Shown here in pieces: positions 1 to 5,880 of a DNA stretch of 6,291 nucleotides. Origin of the DNA: Muribaculaceae bacterium (lineage in GTDB: Bacteria > Bacteroidota > Bacteroidia > Bacteroidales > Muribaculaceae); the NCBI GenBank assembly GCA_029059965.1, contig JAIDUY010000008.1:1-6291 (forward strand). Reading direction: 5' to 3'. The translations under genes and the position numbers were made by a program. The notes under the pieces were generated by a model that was not told the origin of the DNA, did no database searches, and saw only the letters and a list, made by a program, of their open reading frames with translations. The first letter of the stretch is position 1; every line of letters starts with the position of its first letter.

Positions 1-198
1 GCCGTCTTCGGTGACGTAGCACTCGCCGTGCTCGTAGGGGGTGAGCGTGCCCGGGTCGATGTTTATATAGGGGTCAAACTTCTGAATGGTGACGCGGAAG
101 CCTCTGGCTTTCAGCAGACAGGCAAGCGACGACGAGATAATGCCCTTGCCAAGGGACGACACGACGCCGCCGGTGACGAAAATATATTTAGTATCCAC
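1..198 (-). CDS. pyrG: CTP synthase, N-terminal part (cut by left window edge)
   Basis: CTP synthase makes CTP from UTP, ATP and glutamine in the cytoplasm, the last step of de novo pyrimidine nucleotide synthesis. Only the first 66 codons are present; the gene runs off position 1 in frame. The translation begins [20 protein letters not shown], the family's near-invariant N-terminus with its nucleotide-binding loop ([11 protein letters not shown], residues 9-19, K18). Next comes [12 protein letters not shown] (residues 40-51, K40), matching E. coli PyrG position for position. The glutaminase domain lies outside. The start is GTG at 198-196: it falls exactly at the family's conserved first residue, and no in-frame ATG exists upstream before a stop at 256-258. 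An ATG at 218-216 is out of frame. The gene is divergent from the gluQ operon, with its own -7 box 26 bases upstream. Identification is very secure. Confidence 0.97.
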   Translation of the reverse strand, partial: MDTKYIFVTGGVVSSLGKGIISSSLACLLKARGFRVTIQKFDPYINIDPGTLTPYEHGECYVTEDG

Positions 199-224
199 GC
201 TTGGGTTTATTATACATTTGGGCG

Positions 225-255
225 CAAAATTACGAAAAAAAATCCGGACAGCGAA
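225..255 (-). promoter_or_regulatory. Bacteroidetes-type promoter of pyrG
   Basis: On the minus strand TAATTTTG (232-225) matches the Bacteroidetes -7 box TAnnTTTG exactly. A weak -33 element, TTCG (255-252, one mismatch to TTTG), lies 19 bases upstream. Transcription would begin near position 218, giving a leader of about 20 bases before the GTG start. The -7 box is clear; the -33 element is poor, and the start point is inferred. Confidence 0.6.
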
Positions 256-261
256 CTACAA

Positions 262-293
262 TTGTGAGGTGAACGAAAAAATAGCTAATTTTG
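262..293 (+). promoter_or_regulatory. Bacteroidetes-type promoter of the gluQ operon
   Basis: TAATTTTG at 286-293 is an exact TAnnTTTG -7 box. TTG at 262-264, 21 bases upstream, fits the -33 element. The inferred transcription start is near 300, leaving about 32 bases of leader before the ATG at 332. No other promoter-like sequence is visible before tatD, so this one probably serves all three genes. Confidence 0.65.
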
Positions 294-331
294 CACCTGC
301 AAGGCCAGACAGCCTCCGCGATTTCATCACT

Positions 332-1297
332 ATGACACGGGACATCGACATATCAGATGACGCTACCGTACCGGTCGGACGCTTCGCACCGTCACCGTCG
401 GGGCGCATGCACCTCGGCAATGTCTTCACGGCACTGCTGTCGTGGCTGTCGGTACGCTCGCGTGGTGGACGATGGATTCTGCGCATCGAGGATCTCGACC
501 CCCAGCGCTCGCGCTTGGAGCACGCCCGACTCATCGAGGACGACCTGCAGTGGCTCGGACTCGACCGGGACGAAGGAGGTATCGACGGCACAGGACCCTC
601 GGCACCTTATCTCCAGAGTCTGCGCCACAGCCTATACGAAAAGGCACTGCGCGACCTCGAGGCCACAGGGCTGACATATCCCTGCCGCTGCACGCGGGCC
701 GACATCATGGCCACGCAGGCTCCCCACGCATCCGACGGCAGGGTAGTCTACGCCGGCACCTGCCGCCCCGAGGGCTTTCCCGCCGTCCGCCCGAAAGCCG
801 ACAGCCGACCCGCCGCCACACGCATCATGGTGCCCGACAGGGACATATGCTTCACCGACATCGTCGCCGGACCGCAGGCCGTCAACCTCGCCGAACTTTG
901 CGGCGACTTCGTGCTGAGGCGCGCCGACGGGGCATGGGCCTACCAGCTTGCCGTTGTAGTCGACGATGCACTGATGGGCGTCACCGAAGTCGTGCGCGGC
1001 TGCGACCTGCTTGACTCCGCCGCCCGCCAGATATATCTGTTCGACTTGCTGGGATTCAAGGCTCCCGCATTCGCCCACGTACCCCTGTTGTGCAATCAGG
1101 CGGGGCAGCGACTGTCCAAACGCGACGCCTCGCTCGATATGGGCAGCCTTCGCCGACGCTACAGCCCCGAGGAGCTTGTCGGCTACCTCGGTCATCTCGC
1201 CGGACTCCTGCCGAAGCCCGAACCCGTCACTCCCGCCGCACTCGCCGAGATTTTCGACTGGAGCAAGGTGCGCCGGAGTCAGGAAATCAGAATATAA
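332..1297 (+). CDS. gluQ: Glutamyl-Q tRNA(Asp) synthetase (GluQRS), tRNA modification enzyme
   Basis: This 321-residue protein is a paralogue of the glutamyl-tRNA synthetase catalytic domain. It activates glutamate with ATP and attaches it to queuosine-34 of tRNA(Asp) instead of a tRNA 3' end. Seen: the HIGH-like block FAPSPSGRMHLGN (residues 18-30), RIEDLDP (51-57), a zinc site C118-x-C120 with Y140 and C144 in the spacing known from E. coli YadB, the VVDDALMGVTEVVRG block (209-223), and the KMSKS-like LSKRD (261-265). The length fits GluQRS (about 300 residues) and there is no room for the anticodon-binding domain of a true GltX (about 500 residues). The reading frame stays open upstream to position 86, but I start at ATG 332: homology begins at about residue 15, and the upstream part would cross the promoter. 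It leads an operon with the polyprenyl synthase 14 bases downstream. A discriminating-GluRS fragment is an unlikely alternative. Confidence 0.92.
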   Translation: MTRDIDISDDATVPVGRFAPSPSGRMHLGNVFTALLSWLSVRSRGGRWILRIEDLDPQRSRLEHARLIEDDLQWLGLDRDEGGIDGTGPSAPYLQSLRHSLYEKALRDLEATGLTYPCRCTRADIMATQAPHASDGRVVYAGTCRPEGFPAVRPKADSRPAATRIMVPDRDICFTDIVAGPQAVNLAELCGDFVLRRADGAWAYQLAVVVDDALMGVTEVVRGCDLLDSAARQIYLFDLLGFKAPAFAHVPLLCNQAGQRLSKRDASLDMGSLRRRYSPEELVGYLGHLAGLLPKPEPVTPAALAEIFDWSKVRRSQEIRI

Positions 1298-1311
1298 ACT
1301 ACGTACATATC

Positions 1312-2277
1312 ATGGAATACACAACCGACTATCTCGCCGGACTCATCGAGACCGGACTCAAAGAACTGAAATATCCGAACGAGGCGCCGCACCTGTTCGA
1401 CCCCATCCGCTACACCCTCGAAGGTGGCGGCAAGCGCCTGCGTCCATGCCTGCTGCTGGCAGCCTACTCGGCGCTGAGCCACTCCGACTGCACCGAGGTG
1501 CTCCCGCAGGCACTCGCCGTGGAGATGTTCCACAACTTCACTCTGCTGCACGACGACGTCATGGACCGCGCCGACATACGCCGCGGCCGTCCCACCGTCC
1601 ACCGCCGCTGGAACGACAACGCGGCCATCCTCAGCGGCGATGCCATGCTGACGCGCTCGGTACAGTTGCTGGCCGAATGCCGTCCCGACGTACTGCCCGA
1701 CATCCTGGATATATTCAACACCACCGCCATGGAAATCTACGAAGGACAGCAGCTCGACATGGAATTCGAGCGCCGTTCCGACGTCACCGTCCAGGAATAT
1801 CTCGAGATGATACGCCTTAAGACTTCCGTGCTTCTGGCCTGTGCCTGTGCCATCGGCGCCCGTATGGCGGGAGCGTCCGACGAAGTCCGCCATCACTTCT
1901 ACGAATACGGTGTGGCACTGGGCCTTGCTTTCCAGCTCCGCGACGACTGGCTCGATACCTACGGCGACCCTGCCGTGTTCGGCAAAGCCATAGGCGGCGA
2001 CATACTCAACCGCAAAAAGACATGGCTGCTCATCACAGGCCTTCAGGAAAGCGACGGCGAGCTCGCATCCATCCTCGACGAAGACCTCAGCGACGACGTG
2101 CTCATAGCACAGGTGCGCGGCGTCTACGACTCGCTCTCCCTGGGCGAGCGCTGCGGCGCACTGGCGGCACGCTATTCGGCCAAGGCTATCGAAAGCCTCG
2201 ACAAGATAGAGATGGATACGCGCGCGTACGAGTTCTTCCGTTCGCTGGCCCTGTCAGCCGCCTCCCGTAATCATTGA
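1312..2277 (+). CDS. Polyprenyl (probably geranylgeranyl/short-chain) diphosphate synthase
   Basis: A trans-isoprenyl diphosphate synthase of 321 residues, which condenses isopentenyl diphosphate with an allylic diphosphate in the cytoplasm to build linear isoprenoids. Seen: GGGKRLRP (residues 38-45), the first aspartate-rich motif DDVMD (81-85) followed by RRGRPTVH (90-97), and the second aspartate-rich motif DDWLD (211-215) followed by FGKAIGGD (223-230). The first motif is plain DDxxD without the two-residue insertion of E. coli IspA-type farnesyl synthases. The fifth residue before it is aromatic (F76), as in archaeal-type geranylgeranyl synthases; long-chain enzymes usually carry a small residue there. 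Hence a C15-C20 product is likely, but this is inference and I give no gene symbol. ATG 1312 puts GGGKRLRP at the usual distance from the start; the frame is open further upstream only as an overlap with gluQ. It sits 14 bases after gluQ and 4 before tatD. Confidence 0.93.
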   Translation: MEYTTDYLAGLIETGLKELKYPNEAPHLFDPIRYTLEGGGKRLRPCLLLAAYSALSHSDCTEVLPQALAVEMFHNFTLLHDDVMDRADIRRGRPTVHRRWNDNAAILSGDAMLTRSVQLLAECRPDVLPDILDIFNTTAMEIYEGQQLDMEFERRSDVTVQEYLEMIRLKTSVLLACACAIGARMAGASDEVRHHFYEYGVALGLAFQLRDDWLDTYGDPAVFGKAIGGDILNRKKTWLLITGLQESDGELASILDEDLSDDVLIAQVRGVYDSLSLGERCGALAARYSAKAIESLDKIEMDTRAYEFFRSLALSAASRNH

Positions 2278-2281
2278 TTGT

Positions 2282-3073
2282 ATGACAGACACACATACCC
2301 ACCTGTACGACACGGCTTTCGACATCCCCGGGCAGGCCGCAGGCTCTTATGAAGGGCAGATTGCGGCCATCGACCGTGCCGTCGAGGCCGGCGTCGACAT
2401 GATGGTTCTTCCGGCAATAGATGCCGCCTCCTTCGCGCCGATGAAGGCTCTGGCGGCCGCCCGTCCCGACAATATCCGTCTTGCCGCAGGCCTGCATCCC
2501 ACCGAGTTGGGCGACGATTGGCATGCCTCGCTTGCCGCCGTCGAGACCGAGCTGCTGACAGACAGCGCTGCTTATGTGGCCGTGGGCGAAATAGGCATGG
2601 ATCTGTACTGGGACAAGTCCACCCTCGATGCGCAGATGCAGGTGTTCGACCGTCAGCTTTCACTGGCCGCCCGGCTTAAGCTGCCCGTGCTGATACATTG
2701 TCGCGAGGCCCTGGACGAGACGCTCGAAGTCCTTTCCGGACACACATCTGTCCCTGCCGTGTTCCACAGCTTCGGCGGCAGCGTCGTCGATGTCGACCGC
2801 ATCCGCCGTCTTGGCGACTACTACTTCGGCATCAACGGCATAGTGACTTTCAAGAACTCGGGACTGCGCGAAGTGTTGCCCCACATCGGCATCGACCGCC
2901 TGCTCACAGAGACCGACTCGCCCTATCTCGCCCCTGTTCCGCACCGTGGCAAGCGCAACGAAAGCGCCATGATACCACTTGTAGTTGGTACCATGGCGCA
3001 GGCTATGGGTATGTCTTTCGCTGAAGTAGCCTCAGCCACTTCAGCGAATGCAGCGGCGTTTTTTAGGTTTTAG
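2282..3073 (+). CDS. tatD: TatD-family metal-dependent hydrolase (deoxyribonuclease)
   Basis: TatD-family proteins are cytoplasmic TIM-barrel metallohydrolases; characterised members are metal-dependent DNases (3'-5' exonuclease), linked to DNA repair and DNA degradation. The 263-residue length is typical. The metal ligands appear in order: H5 and H7 in DTHTHL, E103 in GEIGMDLYW (102-110), H139 in LIHCR, H162 in FHSF and D212 in TETDSPYLAP (209-218); GLHP (70-73) is also conserved. The start ATG lies 4 bases after the polyprenyl synthase stop, so translation is probably coupled. The 3' end is odd. A perfect 11-bp inverted repeat lies in the last coding part, and the final Phe-Arg-Phe and the TAG stop are encoded by the first units of a heptanucleotide repeat. 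The last residues may therefore be a slightly altered C-terminus, but nothing catalytic is lost. Paralogues (YcfH, YjjV) cannot be separated from TatD proper here. Confidence 0.92.
   Translation: MTDTHTHLYDTAFDIPGQAAGSYEGQIAAIDRAVEAGVDMMVLPAIDAASFAPMKALAAARPDNIRLAAGLHPTELGDDWHASLAAVETELLTDSAAYVAVGEIGMDLYWDKSTLDAQMQVFDRQLSLAARLKLPVLIHCREALDETLEVLSGHTSVPAVFHSFGGSVVDVDRIRRLGDYYFGINGIVTFKNSGLREVLPHIGIDRLLTETDSPYLAPVPHRGKRNESAMIPLVVGTMAQAMGMSFAEVASATSANAAAFFRF
3017..3064 (+). terminator. Perfect 11-bp inverted repeat plus T-run at the end of tatD; possible terminator
   Basis: TTCGCTGAAGT (3017-3027) and ACTTCAGCGAA (3038-3048) are perfect reverse complements around a 10-base loop. They lie inside the coding sequence, 22 bases before the tatD stop codon. 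Six T residues follow at 3059-3064, but ten bases separate the stem from the T-run, so this is not a canonical intrinsic terminator. It could end the gluQ operon transcript or protect its 3' end. Confidence 0.4.
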
Positions 3074-3138
3074 GCCTTAGGTTTTAGGCCTTAGGTATTA
3101 GGCATTAGGTGTTAGGGCTTAGATTTTAGAACTTTAGG
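3061..3138 (+). repeat. Telomere-like heptanucleotide tandem repeat (NNTTAGG)n
   Basis: Ten consecutive 7-base units run from 3061 to 3130 in perfect register: TTTTAGG twice, CCTTAGG, TTTTAGG, CCTTAGG, TATTAGG, CATTAGG, TGTTAGG, GCTTAGA, TTTTAGA. An eleventh, ACTTTAGG (3131-3138), has one extra base. TTAGG is intact in eight of the ten units, while the first two bases vary. The array begins inside tatD, provides its stop codon (3071-3073) and fills the first half of the gap before the converging purT. Single inverted copies of the core (CCTAA) occur at 3158-3162 and 3189-3193. The rest of the gap, 3139-3197, is A+T-rich without other recognisable signals. Confidence 0.85.
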
Positions 3139-3197
3139 CCCCAATTCACACCAAACTCCTAATTATGTATGCATTCTAAATTACCTCGCCTAACGCC

Positions 3198-4391
3198 TCA
3201 AACAGAGCGGGGGAGGACATTCACTTTCAGGGCTTCGTAGGCACGTTCGGCCTTGGCTCGGGCTTCGTCGACAGTGTCGGCGGTGGCCAGAATCACACCC
3301 ATGCGACGGTGGCCGCGTACCTCGGGCTTGCCGAAGATGCGAATCTGTACGCCGGGCTCGGCGAGCACCTGCTCCAGATTGTCCATCTCGATGCGGTCGG
3401 TATCACCCTCGACGACGATGGCTCGCGATGCCGACGGGCCGAGGAAGCGAACCGCAGGCACGGGCAGACCGAGCAGGGCGCGGGCATGCAGGGCAAACTC
3501 GCTCAGGTCCTGCGAAATCATCGTCACCATGCCCGTGTCGTGTGGACGCGGCGAAACCTCGCTGAAGATTACATTGTCGCCCTTGACGAAGAGTTCGACT
3601 CCGAACAATCCGTAGCCTCCAAGGGCATCGGTCACGGCCTTGGCGATTTCGCGGGCACCCTCGAGAGCCTTGGCGCTCATGGGCTGTGGCTGCCACGACT
3701 GGCGATAGTCGCCATCGACCTGCACATGTCCGACGGGCTCGCAGAACACCGTGCCGCTCATACTGCGGACAGTGAGAAGCGTGATTTCATAGTCGAAATC
3801 CACGAAGCCCTCAACTATGACGCGACCGGCTCCGGCACGGCCGCCTTCCTGAGCTTCGGTCCATGCCTTGTCGATCTGCTCCTCAGTGCGGACAGTCGAC
3901 TGGCCGTGACCCGACGAACTCATCACGGGCTTGACCACAACAGGCAGGCCGATTTCCTCGATGGCACTGCGGAACTCCTCGTAAGTGCCTGCGAAGCGGT
4001 AGGGCGAAGTCGGCAGTCCGAGCTCCTCGGCAGCCAGACGGCGTATTCCCTCGCGGTTCATGGTCAGCATGGCCGCGCGTGCCGTGGGGGTGACATTGAA
4101 ACCCTCGCTCTCGAGCTCGACAAGCTTCGGAGTGGCGATGGCCTCGATTTCCGGTATGATATGGTCGGGCTTCTCGAGCTCCACGACTTGGCGGAGTGTA
4201 TCTCCGTCGAGCATGTTGAACACGTAGCTACGGTGGGCGGTCTGCATGGCGGGAGCCTGGGGATACTTGTCGCACGCCACGACCTCGACTCCGAGGCGCT
4301 GCAGTTCGATGGAAACTTCCTTGCCGAGCTCTCCGCTGCCGAGCAGCAGAGCCTTGCGCCCGACGGGCGTCATTACTGAACCGATTTTCAT
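3198..4391 (-). CDS. purT: Formate-dependent phosphoribosylglycinamide formyltransferase (PurT)
   Basis: PurT makes formyl-GAR from GAR, formate and ATP in the third step of de novo purine synthesis, avoiding the folate cofactor used by PurN. The 397-residue protein is an ATP-grasp enzyme close in length to E. coli PurT (392). Seen: [10 protein letters not shown] (residues 16-25, substrate-binding N-terminal domain), [19 protein letters not shown] (111-129), the ATP-grasp segment [13 protein letters not shown] (152-164), [13 protein letters not shown] (183-195), and the magnesium ligands E266 (FGVELF) and E278 ([12 protein letters not shown]). ATG 4391 gives the same N-terminal length as E. 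coli; ATG 4373 (residue 7) is a possible later start. It lies 71 bases downstream of the aminotransferase on the same strand. I see no TAnnTTTG box in that gap, so it probably depends on read-through past the hairpin there. It converges on tatD. Confidence 0.96.
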   Translation of the reverse strand: MKIGSVMTPVGRKALLLGSGELGKEVSIELQRLGVEVVACDKYPQAPAMQTAHRSYVFNMLDGDTLRQVVELEKPDHIIPEIEAIATPKLVELESEGFNVTPTARAAMLTMNREGIRRLAAEELGLPTSPYRFAGTYEEFRSAIEEIGLPVVVKPVMSSSGHGQSTVRTEEQIDKAWTEAQEGGRAGAGRVIVEGFVDFDYEITLLTVRSMSGTVFCEPVGHVQVDGDYRQSWQPQPMSAKALEGAREIAKAVTDALGGYGLFGVELFVKGDNVIFSEVSPRPHDTGMVTMISQDLSEFALHARALLGLPVPAVRFLGPSASRAIVVEGDTDRIEMDNLEQVLAEPGVQIRIFGKPEVRGHRRMGVILATADTVDEARAKAERAYEALKVNVLPRSV

Positions 4392-4423
4392 CTGGAAAGT
4401 GTTGGTTTAAGTGTTATAATGAA

Positions 4424-4452
4424 GTCGGCCGTCGATGATAGCGGCGGCCGAC
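4424..4452 (-). terminator. G+C-rich stem-loop between the aminotransferase gene and purT
   Basis: GTCGGCCG (4424-4431) and CGGCCGAC (4445-4452) are perfect inverted copies of 8 bases around a 13-base loop; on the transcript the stem could gain two more pairs past one mismatch. It starts about 10 bases after the aminotransferase stop. The bases after it in the transcript (UUCAUUAU) are only moderately U-rich. It may be a weak or partial terminator, an attenuator ahead of purT, or a 3'-end stabiliser. Confidence 0.4.
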
Positions 4453-4462
4453 AGGATTAAAA

Positions 4463-5665
4463 TCAGATTTTTTTGAGTCGCTTGAGCGCGTCCGCAATCC
4501 GTTCCATCGCTTTGACGATGTTCTCGTCGCTTGTGGCGTAGCTCAGTCGCAGATAGTCGGGAGCACCGAAGGCTCCGCCGCCGACAGTCGCCACATGGGC
4601 CACTTCGAGGAGATACATCGCCAGGTCGGAAGAGTCGCTCACTGTACGCTCGCCGTCGGTGGTGCCGAAGTAGGAGCTTACCTCGGGGAAGAGGTAGAAG
4701 GCGCCCTGAGGCTCGTTGACGCGCCATCCCGGAATCTGACGGGCGAGGCTGACGATGAGGTCGCGCCGACGGCGGAAAGCCTCGCACATCTCGACAACGC
4801 ATTCCTGCGAGCCCGTGTAGGCAGCCTCGGCGGCTTTCTGTGCGATGGAGCTTACGCCCGACGTCGCCTGACCCTGAAGCTTGCTCACGGCCTTGGCGAT
4901 TTCGGCCGGTGCGGCGCAGTAGCCGATTCGCCAGCCGGTCATGGCATAAGCTTTCGACACACCGTTGATTACGACCGTGCGGTCGGCGATGCTGTCGAAC
5001 GATGCCAGCGACACGAAGTCGGTTCCCGTATAGCGAATGTGCTCGTAGATTTCGTCGGCGATTACCAGCACCTCGGGATGCTGCTCGAGCACGGACACCA
5101 GTGCGGCCAGCTCCTCGCGGGTGTAGACGCTGCCCGTGGGGTTGGAGGGCGAGCAGATTATAATGGCACGGCTACGGGGAGTGAGCGAGGCCTCGAGCTG
5201 TGCGGGAGTAAGCTTGAAGTCATTCTCGATGCCGCTGGGCACAAGAACCGGCGTTCCGCCGGCGAGCTTGACCAGCTCCACGTAGCTCACCCATGCCGGG
5301 GTGGGAATCACCACCTCGTCACCGGGGTCGACCGTGGCAAGCAGCACATTGCTCAGCGCATGCTTGGCGCCGTTGCCCACCACAATCTGCGCGGGGGTGT
5401 AGTGCAGCCTGTTCTCGCGGTCGAGCTTGGCGGCTATGGCCTCGCGCAGGCTCGCGTAGCCGGGCACGGGGCTATAGTGAGTGTAGTTCTCGGCAATGGC
5501 CTTGACGGCAGCCTCCTTGATATGTTCGGGAGTATTGAAGTCGGGCTCGCCGACACTCATATTGATTACGTCCGTACCGGCGGCGCGGAGTTCTGCGCTT
5601 TTCTGCGACATGGCAAGGGTCTGCGACACAGCGAGAGCCTGTACCCGATTCGATATTTTCTGCAT
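4463..5665 (-). CDS. PLP-dependent aspartate-type aminotransferase (class I, subgroup Ib)
   Basis: A 400-residue cytoplasmic fold-type I aminotransferase, most likely moving the amino group between aspartate and 2-oxoglutarate, using pyridoxal phosphate. Seen: SVGEPDFNTP (residues 37-46, substrate and active-site cap), YSPVPGYASLREAIA (64-78), the SPSNPTGSVY block with N175, ADEIYEH with D204 and Y207, the Schiff-base lysine K238 in GVSKAYAMTGWRIGY with R246, and R373 in YLRLSYATS, which would bind the substrate alpha-carboxylate. K101 in GNGAKHAL is at the place where subgroup Ib aspartate aminotransferases carry a lysine for the side-chain carboxylate, which favours acidic substrates. The ATG at 5665 fits the usual family N-terminus (MQKISNRVQAL). 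It has its own -7 box 26 bases upstream and precedes purT. A run of seven A residues in the message lies just before the stop. An aromatic or broad substrate range cannot be excluded. Confidence 0.93.
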   Translation of the reverse strand: MQKISNRVQALAVSQTLAMSQKSAELRAAGTDVINMSVGEPDFNTPEHIKEAAVKAIAENYTHYSPVPGYASLREAIAAKLDRENRLHYTPAQIVVGNGAKHALSNVLLATVDPGDEVVIPTPAWVSYVELVKLAGGTPVLVPSGIENDFKLTPAQLEASLTPRSRAIIICSPSNPTGSVYTREELAALVSVLEQHPEVLVIADEIYEHIRYTGTDFVSLASFDSIADRTVVINGVSKAYAMTGWRIGYCAAPAEIAKAVSKLQGQATSGVSSIAQKAAEAAYTGSQECVVEMCEAFRRRRDLIVSLARQIPGWRVNEPQGAFYLFPEVSSYFGTTDGERTVSDSSDLAMYLLEVAHVATVGGGAFGAPDYLRLSYATSDENIVKAMERIADALKRLKKI

Positions 5666-5691
5666 GCGTCAGTTCTTTTGGGATTATAGTG

Positions 5692-5723
5692 CAAAGATAG
5701 GAATTTAAACTCAAATAAGGAAA
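5692..5723 (-). promoter_or_regulatory. Bacteroidetes-type promoter of the aminotransferase gene
   Basis: On the minus strand TATCTTTG (5699-5692) is an exact TAnnTTTG -7 box. TTTC (5723-5720), 20 bases upstream, is a one-mismatch -33 element. The inferred transcription start is near 5685, about 20 bases before the ATG. It may also serve purT. Confidence 0.62.
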
Positions 5724-5774
5724 TCCGCACACACGCTCCGCAGTGCATTCTGTCTGATTTCCGTGCCGATGATG

Positions 5775-5820
5775 CGGACAGAAGCGGGCGAAAGTGTCCG
5801 AAGTGTCCGCAATCGGACAC
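5775..5820. promoter_or_regulatory. Cluster of GTGTCCG/CGGACAC half-sites (putative enhancer for a sigma-54 activator)
   Basis: Four copies of one half-site lie within 46 bases: CGGACA (5775-5780), GTGTCCG (5794-5800), GTGTCCG (5803-5809) and CGGACAC (5814-5820). The two middle copies form an exact tandem 9-mer (AAGTGTCCG twice, 5792-5809). The third and fourth form a palindrome with 7-base arms and a 4-base spacer (5803-5820). The palindrome centre is about 80 bases upstream of the inferred start point of the sigma-54 promoter at 5865-5880, the usual place for dimers of an NtrC-type activator. The sites are directly visible; the binding protein is inferred. They could instead, or also, control the divergent aminotransferase gene, whose inferred start lies about 125 bases away. 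Confidence 0.6.
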
Positions 5821-5832
5821 CCCTGCAAAACA

Positions 5833-5858
5833 AATTATCTCTGACAATCAGATAATTA
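5833..5858. promoter_or_regulatory. A+T-rich palindrome containing an IHF-like site
   Basis: AATTATCT (5833-5840) and AGATAATT (5850-5857) are perfect inverted copies around 9 bases. Positions 5846-5858 read AATCAGATAATTA, an exact match to the E. coli IHF consensus WATCARNNNNTTR. It sits between the half-site cluster and the -24/-12 promoter, where a DNA-bending protein is normally found. The IHF consensus comes from proteobacteria, so binding by the HU/IHF-family proteins of this organism is a guess; another repressor or activator could bind the palindrome. Confidence 0.4.
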
Positions 5859-5864
5859 GCTTAA

Positions 5865-5880
5865 TGGCACGGTTTTGGCA
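5865..5880 (+). promoter_or_regulatory. Sigma-54 (RpoN) -24/-12 promoter of the adaptor gene
   Basis: The 16 bases TGGCACGGTTTTGGCA match the sigma-54 consensus TGGCACGNNNNTTGCW at 11 of its 12 defined positions. The one mismatch is G for T at 5877; the key GG (5866-5867) and GC (5878-5879) are correctly spaced. Transcription would start near 5891, leaving about 23 bases before the ATG at 5914. No TAnnTTTG box is present on this strand in the gap, so this is the best promoter candidate for the gene. Confidence 0.65.

Noticed and set aside
86..331. N-terminal extension of the gluQ reading frame by 82 codons
   Set aside because: It crosses both promoters, has no similarity to the family and overlaps pyrG on the other strand; homology fits the ATG at 332.
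1090..1311. N-terminal extension of the polyprenyl synthase frame inside gluQ
   Set aside because: It overlaps the conserved 3' part of gluQ in another frame and gives arginine/proline-rich sequence without domain content; ATG 1312 gives the normal family length.
1913..1927. Second TGGCAC...TTGC pair resembling a -24/-12 promoter
   Set aside because: It lies inside the prenyl synthase gene and the spacing between GG and GC is one base too long.
3168..3173. ATGCAT palindrome and A+T-rich stretch in the convergent gap
   Set aside because: Too short to support a stable structure or a specific site.
3309..4379. 356-codon plus-strand open frame opposite purT
   Set aside because: Antisense shadow caused by strong G/C third-position bias; purT is unmistakable on the other strand and the product has no recognisable motifs.
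4595..5689. 364-codon plus-strand open frame opposite the aminotransferase gene
   Set aside because: Antisense shadow of a fully conserved aminotransferase; it would also run into that gene's promoter.
5566..5847. Small minus-strand frames across 5566-5847 upstream of the aminotransferase
   Set aside because: They overlap the aminotransferase start, its -7 box and the half-site cluster; composition is not gene-like and no family is recognisable.
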